A stretch of 64,000 nt of DNA, taken from Megalobrama amblycephala. Taxonomy: Eukaryota; Chordata; Actinopteri; Cypriniformes; Xenocyprididae. The notes under the pieces are model-generated. The model was not told where the DNA came from, searched no databases, and saw only the letters and a program-made list of their open reading frames with translations. The translations under genes and the position numbers were made by a program. The stretch spans positions 68,606,595-68,670,594 of the forward strand of contig NC_063044.1 of assembly GCF_018812025.1 (NCBI RefSeq), given 5' to 3'. This document shows, one piece after another, positions 12,403-23,749 of the stretch (positions are counted from its first letter, which is position 1; the number at the start of each line of letters is the position of its first letter).

Positions 12403-12463
12403 GATTGAAAAGCCATGAGTGAATTTTATTGGTGTTTACATCGTTCCCTCACGCCCGAACGCA

Positions 12464-12488
12464 GAAAATGAAAAGTCGAAACTGGTTG
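12464..12488 (+). promoter_or_regulatory. IRF/ISRE-like element of the MHC class I promoter
   Basis: GAAAATGAAA (12464-12473) is a perfect GAAANNGAAA IRF motif. GAAACTG follows at 12478, extending it to a loose ISRE with one irregular spacer. It sits about 60 bp upstream of the MHC class I ATG, between the Y box and the start. This fits interferon induction of class I genes but is unusual in being downstream of the X/Y module. Confidence 0.6.
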
Positions 12489-12510
12489 CAGAAAATTGTG
12501 AATGGTCTAT

Positions 12511-12552
12511 AACCAATTAGAAAATAGAACGACGTTATCATCCGTATCTAGG
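12511..12552 (-). promoter_or_regulatory. MHC-type X1-X2-Y (SXY) promoter module
   Basis: On the transcribed (minus) strand CCTAGATACGGATG (12552-12539) matches the RFX-bound X1 consensus CCYAGNRACNGATG at every defined position. It is followed directly by ATAACGTC (12538-12531, X2/CREB-like half site) and, 10 bp later, by CTAATTGGTT (12520-12511, the NF-Y-bound Y box). The module lies about 110-150 bp upstream of the MHC class I ATG. This order and spacing is the known MHC enhanceosome used by RFX, CREB/ATF, NF-Y and NLRC5 or CIITA. The S box could not be recognised. Confidence 0.85.
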
Positions 12553-12643
12553 CGGAAGTAGTGAAGCATTTAATGTTATTCCCTTGAGAAATAATTTGAT
12601 TTCATTAATTTAATGCTGCTATAACGTACTGGTGTAAAAATAT

Positions 12644-12924
12644 TGTAGCAAGTCTAAAGAGTGTTTTATGTTCTGTTCGGATAAATCTAAGTGCATGTAT
12701 GTTCTTTTCCTGTGTTATGTGTTCAGCTTGTGTGGGGCTTTAAGGGGTGGGAGGTTCTCCTGAAAGAGAGCCTGCGTGGTGTTGTGTGGGCGGGGTTCTG
12801 GGGAAAATGTTCCAGAAGTTTGTTCGCTGTCTGTGAGGCAGGAGCATCGGCCAAACAGGTGCTCATCCTAATAAAAGAAGACTAAGCTGTTAAGTGAGTC
12901 TCATCATTTCCTCCGTTCGTTACA
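12644..12924 (+). mobile_element. Probable solo LTR
   Basis: A 281-bp segment begins TGTAGCAAGTC and ends TTCGTTACA, is flanked by ATAT on both sides (12640-12643 and 12925-12928), and has an AATAAA signal at about 12871. No internal retroelement coding region adjoins it. It lies about 90 bp upstream of the MHC class I X1 box, so it may influence that promoter (inference). Confidence 0.5.
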
Positions 12925-13692
12925 ATATATTTTTGTATGCGACAGTCTTGTTGTGCAATAACGAGATGAATGATGACAATGTTTAGGATGCACGATTTAT
13001 TAAAACTATTTAAAAATCATAATACAGCATTACATAATGATATTCTTAAATCTATGCTGACAGGATAATACATCAGTAAAAGTTTAAACCCTCGCTCTGT
13101 CTTTGCATGTTTGATGTCCACAAATTCTTCCTGAAGAAATTGCAGTGGCTGTAGCATTTCTATCATAAAGAAGTGGCCGAATATTGTTATTTAACTAATA
13201 ATATATTTTTAATTACGGTGGTTGGCTTTGATAGTGGATTTGATCGTGCTGTGTAACCACAAAAAATCAGCAGGCTTTTGGCACCCTCTGCAGGCATTTG
13301 TTATAATACTAATAACATTTCGGGGGGTCGGACTCGGTGTGATTAAATATGCAGAATAGCTTGTTTTGGTTAATTTAGAAAAAATCTACAGATACAAACA
13401 AATGGATGGTAGTAGGCTTAAAACAAACACCATCTAAATGTGTATTTTGGAAGTTTTCTTTCCATTAGAGTAAAAGACATGGAAGCAAAAATGGACCACA
13501 ATTTTAAAATTGTCCACTGCATGAAAGAAGTATTCCAATAACACCAAAATAATTAAAGGGATATACTGATTTGTGCAAAATAAACAAATTATTAGTGAAA
13601 CTATGTCCCTCTCCTCGGTGCAATCATTTATTCTAAATATATAGCTACTTGAAAATAGTGTAGAAATCATGCACATTGTGGCATAATTTCCT

Positions 13693-13974
13693 TTGCTGTT
13701 CCCTGCTCTTGTGATAAACCTAGTGAATACTAAAGAAGAACAAGGTCTCTGTGTTAACTTATTTTGTAGAAATCTGTGGAGTATGAAACAATTGTGTGAG
13801 TGTAAGGAAGTCAAAGTTGTCTTAATATATTTAAGGAAGTGGTTTGTGTGCAGATTCCAGAAAGATCTGGAAAAATACTACAATAAAACATTTAAGGGGA
13901 GTGGTGAGATCCCATATGAATGGAGAACATACAGAAAACATGAAGCTATTGAGAGTTTGGATCGATACATGTAA
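13693..13974 (+). CDS. Orphan exon-like ORF, unknown protein
   Basis: The 94-codon ORF has a low-complexity first half, but its end is strongly protein-like: FQKDLEKYYNKTF, then EIPYEWRTYRKHEAI and SLDRYM before TAA. A possible acceptor (TTGTGTGCAG at about 13843-13852) directly precedes the FQKDLEKYY segment, so the real feature may be the terminal exon (about 13853-13974) of a plus-strand gene. Sequence after the stop has a 3'-UTR-like look with AATAAA at about 14367. I do not recognise the family. The polypyrimidine tract is weak, and no upstream exon is visible in the 900 bp to the solo LTR. Confidence 0.35.
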   Translation: MLFPALVINLVNTKEEQGLCVNLFCRNLWSMKQLCECKEVKVVLIYLRKWFVCRFQKDLEKYYNKTFKGSGEIPYEWRTYRKHEAIESLDRYM

Positions 13975-15540
13975 TGGAGCAGATGAAGACTGAGACTCTT
14001 GCGTCTCCTCTCAGATTCAGATCACAGTCAGAAATGAGTTTCTCTGACATTCATCAGTGAATCTGAGCTCATCTACACCTCAGAAGATCAGAGCTTCATC
14101 AAATACACCAGAAGAGATTCAGTTCCTCATACAAGTGTCTGTCAGATGATCAAAACAACATATTTCTGAACATATGCCTCATTGATAAAGCTCAAGATGA
14201 CTGATGTATCTTATAGTTTATTACTAATCTAAACAGCTTAATCTCTATCATGAACTGAAAAAGATCTGTGATAAGGACATCAATGACAGACTGTTGATGA
14301 AATATGATTGAAGTGTGTGTTTGTTAAAGCTCAGTGCTGGAATCAGACGATGGAGGAAAGTGTGAGAAATAAACAGATGTGTGAATCAAATCTCTCAGAC
14401 CTGTCAATCTGATTCATATTGATTCATATTCATATGATTCACTCCACACAAATACTGTCAACATCATGAATTTATTGACCTTGTCAAGTGTCCTTTCACA
14501 CTTGTTTAATATTTACTCGTATTATGAGAAACTTTGATTTGACTTTAGAAACCTGAAGATCTCTATAGCAGATTTTCATTCTCTGACAGTATTGCAGTCA
14601 TTGATCAAATTCATCACTTAAACATTGATAAAACATCACTAATAATGTTTATTTCACAATACTGTGATCAACATGTCTGATGCTCCATGTTCAGTGAATT
14701 ATAGCAAAAATAAAACAACAGACCATAATAATCATTTCTGACTGACACTGAGACACACAGATCTCTGTGAAGCTGCTTTGAGAAATGAAGCAGTCGGTCA
14801 AGTTCCCATTATTGAGTAACTGGATTTCCACGGACACATCTGCTCCTCCTTCAGCGTCTCATCATAACCTCTTCCAGCGCTGGTTTTCAGCAGGCGGTTT
14901 GTTCCTCCTGCTGCTGTTACTGTGTCTCCACACATGAAAACAAATATAATCAAGGTCAGGACATTCATTTATCTGTCTTGCTGCTTCCTCCGACTGTTAA
15001 ATTGTTGACTGTGGTGACGGGACAGTCTTCCTGAAAACTTCAGACTCGGACTGCAGAGGAACCTCTCTTCTGGTGATTGATTCTAGGATTTACAGAGATA
15101 TCCTCAAGTTTCTCCAGTTTCTCAGTGCTGGTGTGTGTTGATGTTGTTTTCTGAGTGTCCCGCAGGAGGCGCCAGATATCCATTATTGAGATTTTTAGTG
15201 ACAGAATGAATAAAGTTTCCAGAACAAACTCATGTTTCTCTGCTTGTGTCTGTTGTTGTGCTTCATAACGTGTATCAGTATCATTGTACATTGTACAAAC
15301 AACAATTAGTCACAAAGCATAAACTGACAGCATATATGAAGTATAAGTCACATAATTATTCATAGCTCATAATGTCAGATTGCATTGCTGTTCAAAGTTG
15401 AGGCAATCTAGTAATGACTTTATTACAGTCATTTAATCACAGTGTCTTGTAACTTCATGAATCTCTATTCAGCTATAATAATTCCTGAAATCTTTACATG
15501 TGATCCAGCCAAATTGTGACAGAGTGACCTGTTCCTGTTG
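13975..15540. other. Possible 3' UTR then gene-free sequence
   Basis: About 0.8 kb after the orphan exon is rich in ATCAGA-type sequence and has AATAAA at about 14367. It is followed by sequence without a recognisable gene. A minus-strand ORF of 83 codons at 15291-15040 has no family resemblance that I can see. Confidence 0.35.
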
Positions 15541-15547
15541 GTTAGCG

Positions 15548-15550
<3 letters not shown>

Positions 15551-15615
<65 letters not shown>
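15551..15615. repeat. (CA)n microsatellite
   Basis: Uninterrupted CA dinucleotides for about 65 bp. They generate spurious Thr-His and Val-Cys ORFs on the two strands. Confidence 0.98.
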
Positions 15616-15617
<2 letters not shown>

Positions 15618-15639
15618 AGCCCAACTTACCTCATCCTCC

Positions 15640-18150
15640 GTTCCCTGCTGAGGCGTTGTGGGTGCACACACACGCCATTAGCACACTGGTCATCATACAC
15701 GCAAACATATCCACTCCATTTCCATCCCCGTCAGAATCCACGCTGCGCATAACAACATGCATACATACCTGAGTTGTTTTTCGTTTTTGTTTCTATGTTT
15801 TGTCATGTTATCGTGTTAATACATACCTGTGTTCCGTGTTTGTCAGCGTCTGTGTTGCCGGTCTTTCGCGTTGCTTCTCCACCATCAGTCGGCTGAACCC
15901 GAGCGTCACCCAGCGGCCGGGATAACTAGTGCCGGGATCGCTGTGTGTGGACGCGTCGGCGCGAAGCAACCGGAAGTCGGCTCGTCCACTGTCTTGTTAA
16001 TATGGGGGGGGGGTAATGGAAAGTTGCACTATTATTATGTGTTTATTATTATTTATGTCTATATTTGTATTTGTTATTTTGACTTTATTTTTTTTTGTTT
16101 ATATATATTTCGTTATTTTATGTGTGTAAATATTTATGTAATGTTGCAATATACTCACCTGAATACTTACCCACTCATGTTGATGATGGTTTTAACAAAA
16201 TGGGTGGGGCTTGAACTATAAAGAGGAGCCCCAAATAAGAAAAGGTTGTCAGTTAACCTGGCAAGCAAGCGAGCAAGTGTGGTGCCGTGAGCGATTTGTT
16301 TGACATTTTGACATTTTGACATTGAGGTAGTTTGCGTGTATATATTTATATATATACATTTTTCTTTCTTGTCATTTTGTGCAGTTTTTTTTTTTTTTCT
16401 TCTATTTGTTTTTTTTTTGTTTGTTACTTTTGTAAATAGCTTTGGTTGTTTGTCTACTGGGACTGTTTCACCTCTCGAGCACTGTAAATAAACATCACTT
16501 TACACTTACATCTCTGCGAGTATTGCCATATTTTTTTGGATTCTTATTTTTTTTTTTGGGCAAACCCAGTTTCGCCTGACAGCGGGCCTGCGAAGACCCG
16601 TTGTCCCACACAAATCAATAAACAGTGTATTCTGCTTAAACAAACCCTTGTCATGCTTTCACTTTTTACACAGTACATTCATAAAACATATTACTGGAAT
16701 CAATTTAATACTTAGTCCACATAAACTGACATAACCATATCATACTGTTTCTTTATGCTTCATAAGAATTTAGCATTTTATCAAGCATCCATATAAGTAT
16801 TAAGCATAGTATCAAAAAATGAGTTCACACTAAACACACATAAACTCCGATATGAAGTAATGAGTCTTTGAAAGCTTTACAGATCGAAATATAGAGTAAC
16901 TGTGGTGGAAATTCACCAATGAGATTGAAGTCAGGCCACTCAATAGTAAAATTATCAATCCAAATTTATTTCTTGAAAATCAAATTTCAGGTTAGTCTCT
17001 CTTACAACCAAAACATGCATCAGAGAGCTATGAAATGAGCTCCAAACAAAAGAGTATTTATTCAGTCAAATTATACATATTACTTTTCCAACAAACAAAG
17101 ACTTTCAGAATTGATTAGATAAATAAGTAAATGATCATAAAACCATCTTACTTCCTTTTATCATACAAGTACACTTTCACCTCAGTCCATCAACATCCCA
17201 TAATAATCACCAACATCCCATAATAGTTGTGTCCACTTGACGTGTGTAAATAATTTTTAATTGGAAACATCTTATCTAACTCCCTAACTTCTTCCCAGCG
17301 GACTGACCGGGTCATTATTCTTACTTCTCACAGAAACTGTAGATTAGCAACATCAAAGAAAAATGGAAAAGCATAAAAATATATATATTTTTTACCAAAT
17401 GTATGACCTAAAAATAACCCAATACTTAGACATAAAAATAAAAGGTAACATGTATATCTCCATGCTCATCAATCAAAATCTGACGCTTACATGTACAGCA
17501 TAACCTCCGTTGGGTTCGTCCCCTTACATTCATAGACAGTTAGCACTCGTTTGAAAAGTCCTGTAAGAAACATCATATCTTAAACACAATAAAAGACAAA
17601 AAATCTGTTTTAAAACATGCAATGGTTACATACATATATCTATACGTCAACAAACAAATTACATTTTTCTCGTGATTTAAAGGTTATGCAAAGATCATAC
17701 AAGGAAATCTATGTAACTCATGTAAGATTAATAAAATTAATCATGTACAACATTGATTAAATACATACATTTCTCTTGCATAACACTTAATCTTCTTATT
17801 AATCACAGTATTTATCAAAGTTGCTTGGTACTGATAGTCAGGTTTGGTGAAAGCCTGTACTTTAGGCATTACATCCACATGTTCTCCATTTCATCTCATT
17901 ATAAGTCTGAGGGTGGATTTGATGGTGTGTATTTCCTGTTCCCCCAACACCCTTTCATCTGAGGATGACAAAAAGAAGTGGTTAAATTAAAATATCAAAC
18001 ATTCATGTCATGAATCCAAGTATTTTGTTAGCTTTTAATCTGACAGTGAGAAAACAATGTTCCAGTAAAGCATGATCATATAGATCAGTTTAGTTCTCAA
18101 ACCTGCTGCTCAAGCCTCTTAACACTGGACACTGTGAATGTCCTCTTTGT
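15640..18150. other. Gene-free, retroelement-like and AT-rich sequence
   Basis: 15830-16000 is GC- and CpG-rich. 16000-16620 is T-rich with AATAAACATCAC at about 16487 and resembles an LTR tail, but no inverted TG/CA boundary with a target duplication could be fixed. There are three tandem copies of TTTGACAT at about 16300-16325. 16620-18150 shows no coding domain. Confidence 0.4.
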
Positions 18151-18312
18151 CTGACACACCCATCTTAGGTCTCATTAGCTCAGGGATATAAGCCCACTGT
18201 CCTGCAGAGTTTAGCTCCAATGCTGATAAAAACTCTTTCTAGTGATCTTGAAGACAGTGATTATCTTGTTCAGGTGTGTTTGATTCAGGATGGAGCCGAA
18301 CTCTGCAGAACA
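18150..18312. mobile_element. Diverged copy of the CAGGGGTG hAT-like MITE
   Basis: Contains TCCTGCAGAGTTTAGCTCCA, then CTTGTTCAGGTGTGTTTGAT and the closing CTCTGCAGAACAG. This is the same internal sequence as the 51.6-kb copy (TCCTGCAGAGTTTAGCTCC, CTTGTTCAGGTGTGTTTGAT). The outer termini are eroded. Confidence 0.6.
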
Positions 18313-19632
18313 GAACAAAGTTCATCCCTAAAACCTGATGACTTAATCTGGAATATCTGATCAGAGCAGTGGTTCTTTGAACTGAACATGTGCTCTCCTT
18401 TCGGATTGGAATTATGTGGGAATATCATGTACGGTATTGAGACCACAGGATTAGGGAAACATTGAAAATGTGCTATATCTAAAAAATAAAGATCTACATA
18501 TTTTATTTAGTTAATTTTGTTAGTTTTTTAGCTTTAACTTACTAACAATATTTATACAGTAATTATGAGTATTTAAGACCTTATTTAAGCACATCCAGTT
18601 ATGTTTTGTTGAATTTCTGAATCTCACTCTAACAGATTTCTTCTAATAGGACAAAATTGATTACATATGAATCACTATTCTATCTTCCGCCGATTTAAAT
18701 CGCCTCACAAATTTTGAAAATCGATTTTCTAAAAATGTATTAAAGACGTGATTTTGTCTGGTCAAAAGAGGTGAAAGTCACCTGGGAGAGCAGTTGAGAC
18801 AGATTAGAGAAGTGCACAGGATTGCACCAGAGGAACAATTATGAATGAAGCTTACTTAACAACAGTATATCAGTAACTTCATGAATAAAAAATAGCCTTA
18901 AATAATGTTTAAGCTTTTCTTGCAATCTTGCACAGGTACTTTTTGCACTCATGTTTAAATAACCGCCTAAAAGCAATTGAACATATCCTGTATCTGATGC
19001 TAAATTACTAAATATTGAGAATTCAAGAGCGAGTGTATATATATGCATGCGTCGCTCATGCCGCAAAGAAAAGATTCCCACCCCTGCCACCCAAGATCAG
19101 GGATTCCATTCCCAGGGAATGCATGAACCAGAGATGGTCTTATCATTGGGAGATACAAGAGTCCGTGGCTCTACCATTGGATTAAGCCTAACGGCTAACT
19201 CACATCATGTGTGTCTTGATAACCAATCACATTACAGCCTTGGTATCTTTGAATTATGCACCAGTAATCACTGTTTGCAGATACCACTGAATGAGAAGTG
19301 CTGTAAACTGAATCAGGCCACGCTATTGTCCAGGACTTTTCTTATAAAAAAGCATTTTTTCTTGCTGTAAACTAAAAATAGATCCAAAATGAATTGTTTA
19401 AGAGCAATCAGGTTGAAGATTTGGGGCAGTCGATTCATTAAACGTTAAGTTATTTCCTCTCAGAAGTAGTTTATTCAGCGGAGTGAATCCTCCATTGACA
19501 ACCATTAAAAACAGCCTCTTGTCTCTGCGTACTGCACAGTTACCAGGCGTTATGCTTCGAGTGGCCTTCAATCTTAGCTAAGAAAGTGTAAAACCTGGTA
19601 ACTGGTAAAGAAACAAAACATACACAAGAAAT

Positions 19633-19708
19633 ACTGGAACACAAAATAAAAGCAAACTGAGACATTAACACTAACTTGTCTCAGTTTGCTTTTATTTTGT
19701 GTTCCAGT
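19633..19708. repeat. Perfect 32-bp hairpin
   Basis: Bases 19633-19664 (core CACAAAATAAAAGCAAACTG) are the exact reverse complement of 19677-19708, with a 12-nt loop. No mismatch is seen in 32 bp. This could be a recent inverted duplication, a MITE remnant or a transcribed hairpin. Confidence 0.9.
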
Positions 19709-20395
19709 GATTTTATTATGTTTAGTTTCTTTAATAGAGTGTGTGAATTATTTGTCTAATTGATTTAATGATCATATTTTTTTTTTCCAGGCACATCTTA
19801 CCATCTCCTAACCATATTAATCTTGATAACTATTAATAATGTATTTAATCATTTATAAGTGATATATAATTGTTCATAAAGGGCAAATGAAAAATGCCTT
19901 TGTAATGGTGGCGGCCACATCCAAAAATAATCTTTCAAATTTTTAACTAAATTCTATTAAATTCGGGTGCCAGATAGGATTCAACCTATCAACAGGTACA
20001 CAATATACCACCAGTTACATAAAATTAAAGAAAATACAACACTTTAAATCATGACACAAAACTGGATGCAGATCACTTCAATATATTTTCAAATTCAAGC
20101 AATTGGGGGAAAAAATACAGCATTTTTATCAACAACTCACACTTAAAAGTCAGTCCGGGAATGCTTGTTAATAACGGCAGTTTCAAGTGTCCATTTCACT
20201 CCACATTATCACAGCAAAAAGAAACAAAACAACAAAAACACACAAAAAACAGGGAGTGAAGCAAAGTATTAATTAAATAAGCAACTTTCTCAAAACTTCC
20301 AAAGTTTGACAAAAGAAAATATGCCAATCAGGTGATACACGAAAGTACAGACGTGAATGTGTGACTTTGTTGGCTAGTGTGTGTGTTGTGGTGCT

Positions 20396-20398
<3 letters not shown>

Positions 20399-20434
<36 letters not shown>
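20399..20434. repeat. (GT)n microsatellite
   Basis: About 36 bp of GT dinucleotides, preceded by interrupted GTGTGTGTTGTGG. Confidence 0.95.
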
Positions 20435-20435
<1 letters not shown>

Positions 20436-20689
20436 ATTAATTGTTTTGGGAATGACATTTCAGAGTTTGAGGGGTTCAGAGGACTTGCATGGAGAAGAAG
20501 TACATGAGTTTTTTTAGCACTCTTCTGCAGGGAAAACAGCACGGCATTGCTCCGCAGACAGTGTTAGGAGTAAAGCACTGCCTGGATCACCACTCGCGTT
20601 AGCCTCGGAGGATACAGTCTGCGAGCAGCATCACGGAAGAGCTAGAAGTCTTCAGCAGGTAAGTCAAACATGAAGTCAAACATGAGGTA

Positions 20690-21044
20690 TGTGTGTGTAT
20701 AACTGCTTTTCCTGAGACTCCAACTCCTCCGATGTGGGGTAGCATGGTTTGAGGTTACAAATCTTGTGCTGTGCGGATGTCCGTCTCTTGTTTCCTCCAG
20801 TCTACCAGATCATTCAGAGGGCCAAACCGCTTTAATACTCGGTAAGGACCTTTCCACTTTGGGGTGTAAATTTCTTAATTTAACTACGTCCTCTGCAGTC
20901 ACCAAGTTAATGAAGGACACTTCTCTTCTTCATGCTAGGGAAAGCACTTCTGACTGTTCTGTACAAACAAGCATTAGTCACATCAAGAGATCCACTTCTT
21001 TCACTTCGTCTCAGTATTTGTATCACATTATAACCGATGATAGG
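20690..21044 (-). pseudogene. Older Gypsy copy, part downstream of the nested insertion
   Basis: Read on the minus strand from 21044, the sequence starts PIIGYNVIQ, the end of a Gypsy aspartic-protease fold. It continues through decayed polyprotein sequence with in-frame stops. It is the continuation of the protease fragment at 27866-28053 across the inserted retrotransposon. The host element is degenerate and inactive. Confidence 0.65.
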
Positions 21045-21950
21045 TGTTACAACTTCTTAATTTAAGTCTAGGGTTAGAAGGGGTAACATTGAGATTGTGA
21101 CCATTGCGCGTACGAGTGGTGATGGCTAAAGACAAGACGCTACGAAAACTGCCAATAAACGGAGTTTATTTACAATCAAGGAAAAAGAAAATAAAGGTGT
21201 GAGTTAAGGATAATAATACAATAATGCAATACTAACAAATAACAACAACAAGAAAACAAACAAAGACAATATTTACATGAAAAAGAAACTAAAGTAATAA
21301 ACCAGGGAAAAAGGACAAAAGAGAGTCGCCAAAGAAAAGAAAAGAACAAAACCAAAAAGGGACCCAAGCTAACTCAGGTTCAAAACTAACCTAACTCAAG
21401 AAAAGAAAAACAAGAAAGCAAGTCTTCAGCGCGTCAAACGCCATAACTTACCTACACTTTCTACCCAAACAAAACATACAAATGTGGCGCTCACTCCTAA
21501 CTGGTGTATCTATACATTGAAGTCACTAAGTGTTGCACATGTACGTCACGTGACATACTACCTTGTCCGTTCCCAAAGATCAGGAGCAACACAGTCGAAA
21601 TAATACTTAAAGAAAAAAACAAGTTAAAGAACAAATCAAAGAAAACAATGACAGCTCAAAACTGTTCAACGTAAGAATGACATTGTACCGAAGGAACTTA
21701 ACAACAAGCAGATCTAACAAGCACAAAACAGAAAAGAAAAGCAAAGAGCAAAGCGAGCTATCCTCGCGTCCAACAAGCCGCTCTTTTAAACTCTGGCGCC
21801 GGTCCAGGATTGGCAGCGGGTAGCATGACGTCACATGGGCTGATGATGATTGGCAGCCTCCCGAACCAATAACCGTCTCTTGTAGGCGTGCCTAGGAAAA
21901 GAGGAGGGAAGAAAGAAAAACACAGAGGCACGAACTACCAGGACGTAACA
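21045..21950 (-). repeat. 3' LTR of the Gmr1-like element
   Basis: 906 bp with TGTTAC/GTAACA inverted tips. It is preceded (minus strand) by the purine tract TTAAGGGTGGGAG. It is almost identical to the copy at 26957-27865; differences seen include AAAAAC versus AACAAC at about 21407 and A versus G at about 21482. Confidence 0.93.
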
Positions 21951-22000
21951 CTCCCACCCTTAAGAACAAACTAGTTTGTTTTCAAAGTAGGGAAAAAAAC

Positions 22001-23749
22001 TCAAGCTCTCGAAAGAGCATCAGCAAGGACATTTTCAACACCTTTCTTGTGTTTAATAACCAAGTTGTAATTCTGGACTGCTAGAGCCCAGCGCATCAAC
22101 CTTTGATTTTGGTTATACATCCGAGATAAAAACACAAGAGGATTATGATCCGTAAACACTGTGACAGGAAGATTACTAGAGCCAAGGTAAACTTCAAAAT
22201 GCTGTAAAGCGAGCAGCAAGGCCAGTGCTTCCTTTTCGATAGTGGAATAGTGAAGCTGATGCTTGTTAAACTTACGAGAATAGTAACTGACAGGATGATC
22301 TACACCATTTTTATCCTCCTGCAGGAGAACAGCTCCAGCGCCAACTGCGCTTGCGTCCACTTCAAGTTTAAAATCCCGTGTACAGTCAGGTGCAATAAGA
22401 ACAGGTGCATTACATAAAAGCATTTTCACAGAGTCAAAAGCATGCTGACATTCCAATGACCACTTAAAAAGCTTAGTTGGACTGATTAATGCAGTGAGGG
22501 GACTAACAACAGTCGAGAAATTTTTACAGAAACTGCGGTAGTACCCAGCCATACCCAAAAACCTCCGTAGCTCTCGTCGGGTGGTAGGGACTGGAAACTC
22601 CGCAATTGCTGCAACCTTGGCCTCCACCGGCCGTACTTGACCTTGACCAACCTGTTTACCAAGGTAAGTGACGGTCGCTCGGCCAAACTCACATTTTGCT
22701 AAGTTAAGTGTCAAATTAGCTTTATCAAGACGCTCAAACACGGTTCTCAACGAGCACATATGTTCTTTCCAATCCATCGAATAGATGACCAAATCATCAA
22801 GATATGCGTTGCAATTTGGTACATCAGCTAAAACAACATTTACCAAACGCTGAAATGTTGCCGGTGCGTTTCTGAGCCCGAAAGCCATCGCAGTATACTG
22901 AAGAAAATTATCTGGTGTTACAAACGCAGAGATATCTGACGCTTGTGATGTAAGTGGAACTTGCCAGTATCCCTTCAACATATCTAGTTTACTGACGAAA
23001 CGGGCGGAACCGATGTTATCGACACAGTCTTCCATGCGCGGTAATGGGTAGCTGTCTGGCACAGTCACAGCATTTACCTTGCGGTAATCAGTGCAGAATC
23101 TAAAAGTACCATCAGGTTTCGGCACGAGCAAACATGGAGAACTCCAGGGACTGCAACTAGGTTTGGCGAAACCATTCTCCAACAAATAACTAACCTCCTG
23201 ACGCATAACAGACCTTTTGACTGTATTAACACGATACGCATGCTGCTTAATAGGGCGAGCACCATCCACAACAATATCGTGCTGTAAAACATTCGTTTGT
23301 CTTGGTACATCGCTAAACAGAGATTTAAAATCAGAGATTAGGTTACCAATATCAGATTTTTGAGCAAAGGTTAAATGAACAAGACATGAAGAGAGATCTT
23401 GTAATATCTCAGAGTTTGCTAACCGTACACACTGATGAGGGGCATTACAGAACACGACACCATCCTCGTCAGCACCCGAGACATCAAGAGTGGGCGTCAG
23501 CTCCACAGCTATCGCGACGGAAGAGACAGCGGGCCCAGCAGTCTGTTCCGGAGCTTCAGATTTCTCTCTGGCATGGTAAGCCTTTAACATGTTTATATGA
23601 CACACTCTTGTTTGACGTCTCCTATCAGGGGTGGAAAGCATATAGTCAGTCTCACTCATTTTCTTTTTAACAACATACGGACCAAAGAAACGAGCAGACA
23701 AAGCTGATCCAGGAACAGGTAAAAGAACGAGCACCTCATCACCAGGCAC
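22001..23749 (-). CDS. Reverse transcriptase-RNase H ORF of Gmr1-like element
   Basis: Open for 582 aa. It starts with the end of the integrase (GPY/F-like module, ARFFGPYVVKKK at about 19-30). RT motifs follow: RFCTDYRKVNAVT (about 217), LDMLKGYWQVPL, FGLRNAPATFQRL and the catalytic YLDD (about 318). RNase H has EVDASAVGAGAVLLQE (about 463), a STIEKEALALLLAL segment and TDHNPLVFL (about 535), ending in NVLADALSRA. It overlaps the upstream ORF by 11 bp in another frame. The frame change falls in a run of four A at about 23772. Whether that is recoding or a single-base mutation cannot be told here. Confidence 0.9.
   Translation of the reverse strand: MPGDEVLVLLPVPGSALSARFFGPYVVKKKMSETDYMLSTPDRRRQTRVCHINMLKAYHAREKSEAPEQTAGPAVSSVAIAVELTPTLDVSGADEDGVVFCNAPHQCVRLANSEILQDLSSCLVHLTFAQKSDIGNLISDFKSLFSDVPRQTNVLQHDIVVDGARPIKQHAYRVNTVKRSVMRQEVSYLLENGFAKPSCSPWSSPCLLVPKPDGTFRFCTDYRKVNAVTVPDSYPLPRMEDCVDNIGSARFVSKLDMLKGYWQVPLTSQASDISAFVTPDNFLQYTAMAFGLRNAPATFQRLVNVVLADVPNCNAYLDDLVIYSMDWKEHMCSLRTVFERLDKANLTLNLAKCEFGRATVTYLGKQVGQGQVRPVEAKVAAIAEFPVPTTRRELRRFLGMAGYYRSFCKNFSTVVSPLTALISPTKLFKWSLECQHAFDSVKMLLCNAPVLIAPDCTRDFKLEVDASAVGAGAVLLQEDKNGVDHPVSYYSRKFNKHQLHYSTIEKEALALLLALQHFEVYLGSSNLPVTVFTDHNPLVFLSRMYNQNQRLMRWALAVQNYNLVIKHKKGVENVLADALSRA

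Larger units (their letters stand above)
18313..20690. other. Gene-free AT-rich sequence
   Basis: No coding exon recognised. A segment at about 19090-19190 read on the minus strand has tRNA-like A-box (CCAATGGTAGAGCC) and B-box-like (GGTTCATGCATTCC) sequences and could be an old tRNA-derived SINE remnant, but it is too diverged to call. Confidence 0.35.

Noticed and set aside
15040..15291. 83-codon minus-strand ORF with protein-like composition
   Set aside because: No known domain, no clear splice sites and no neighbouring exons.
15465..15772. ORFs on both strands over the CA repeat
   Set aside because: They owe their length to dinucleotide repetition; no domain or splice context.
19090..19190. 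tRNA gene or SINE on the minus strand
   Set aside because: A- and B-box-like words are present but no cloverleaf could be built and no SINE tail is visible.
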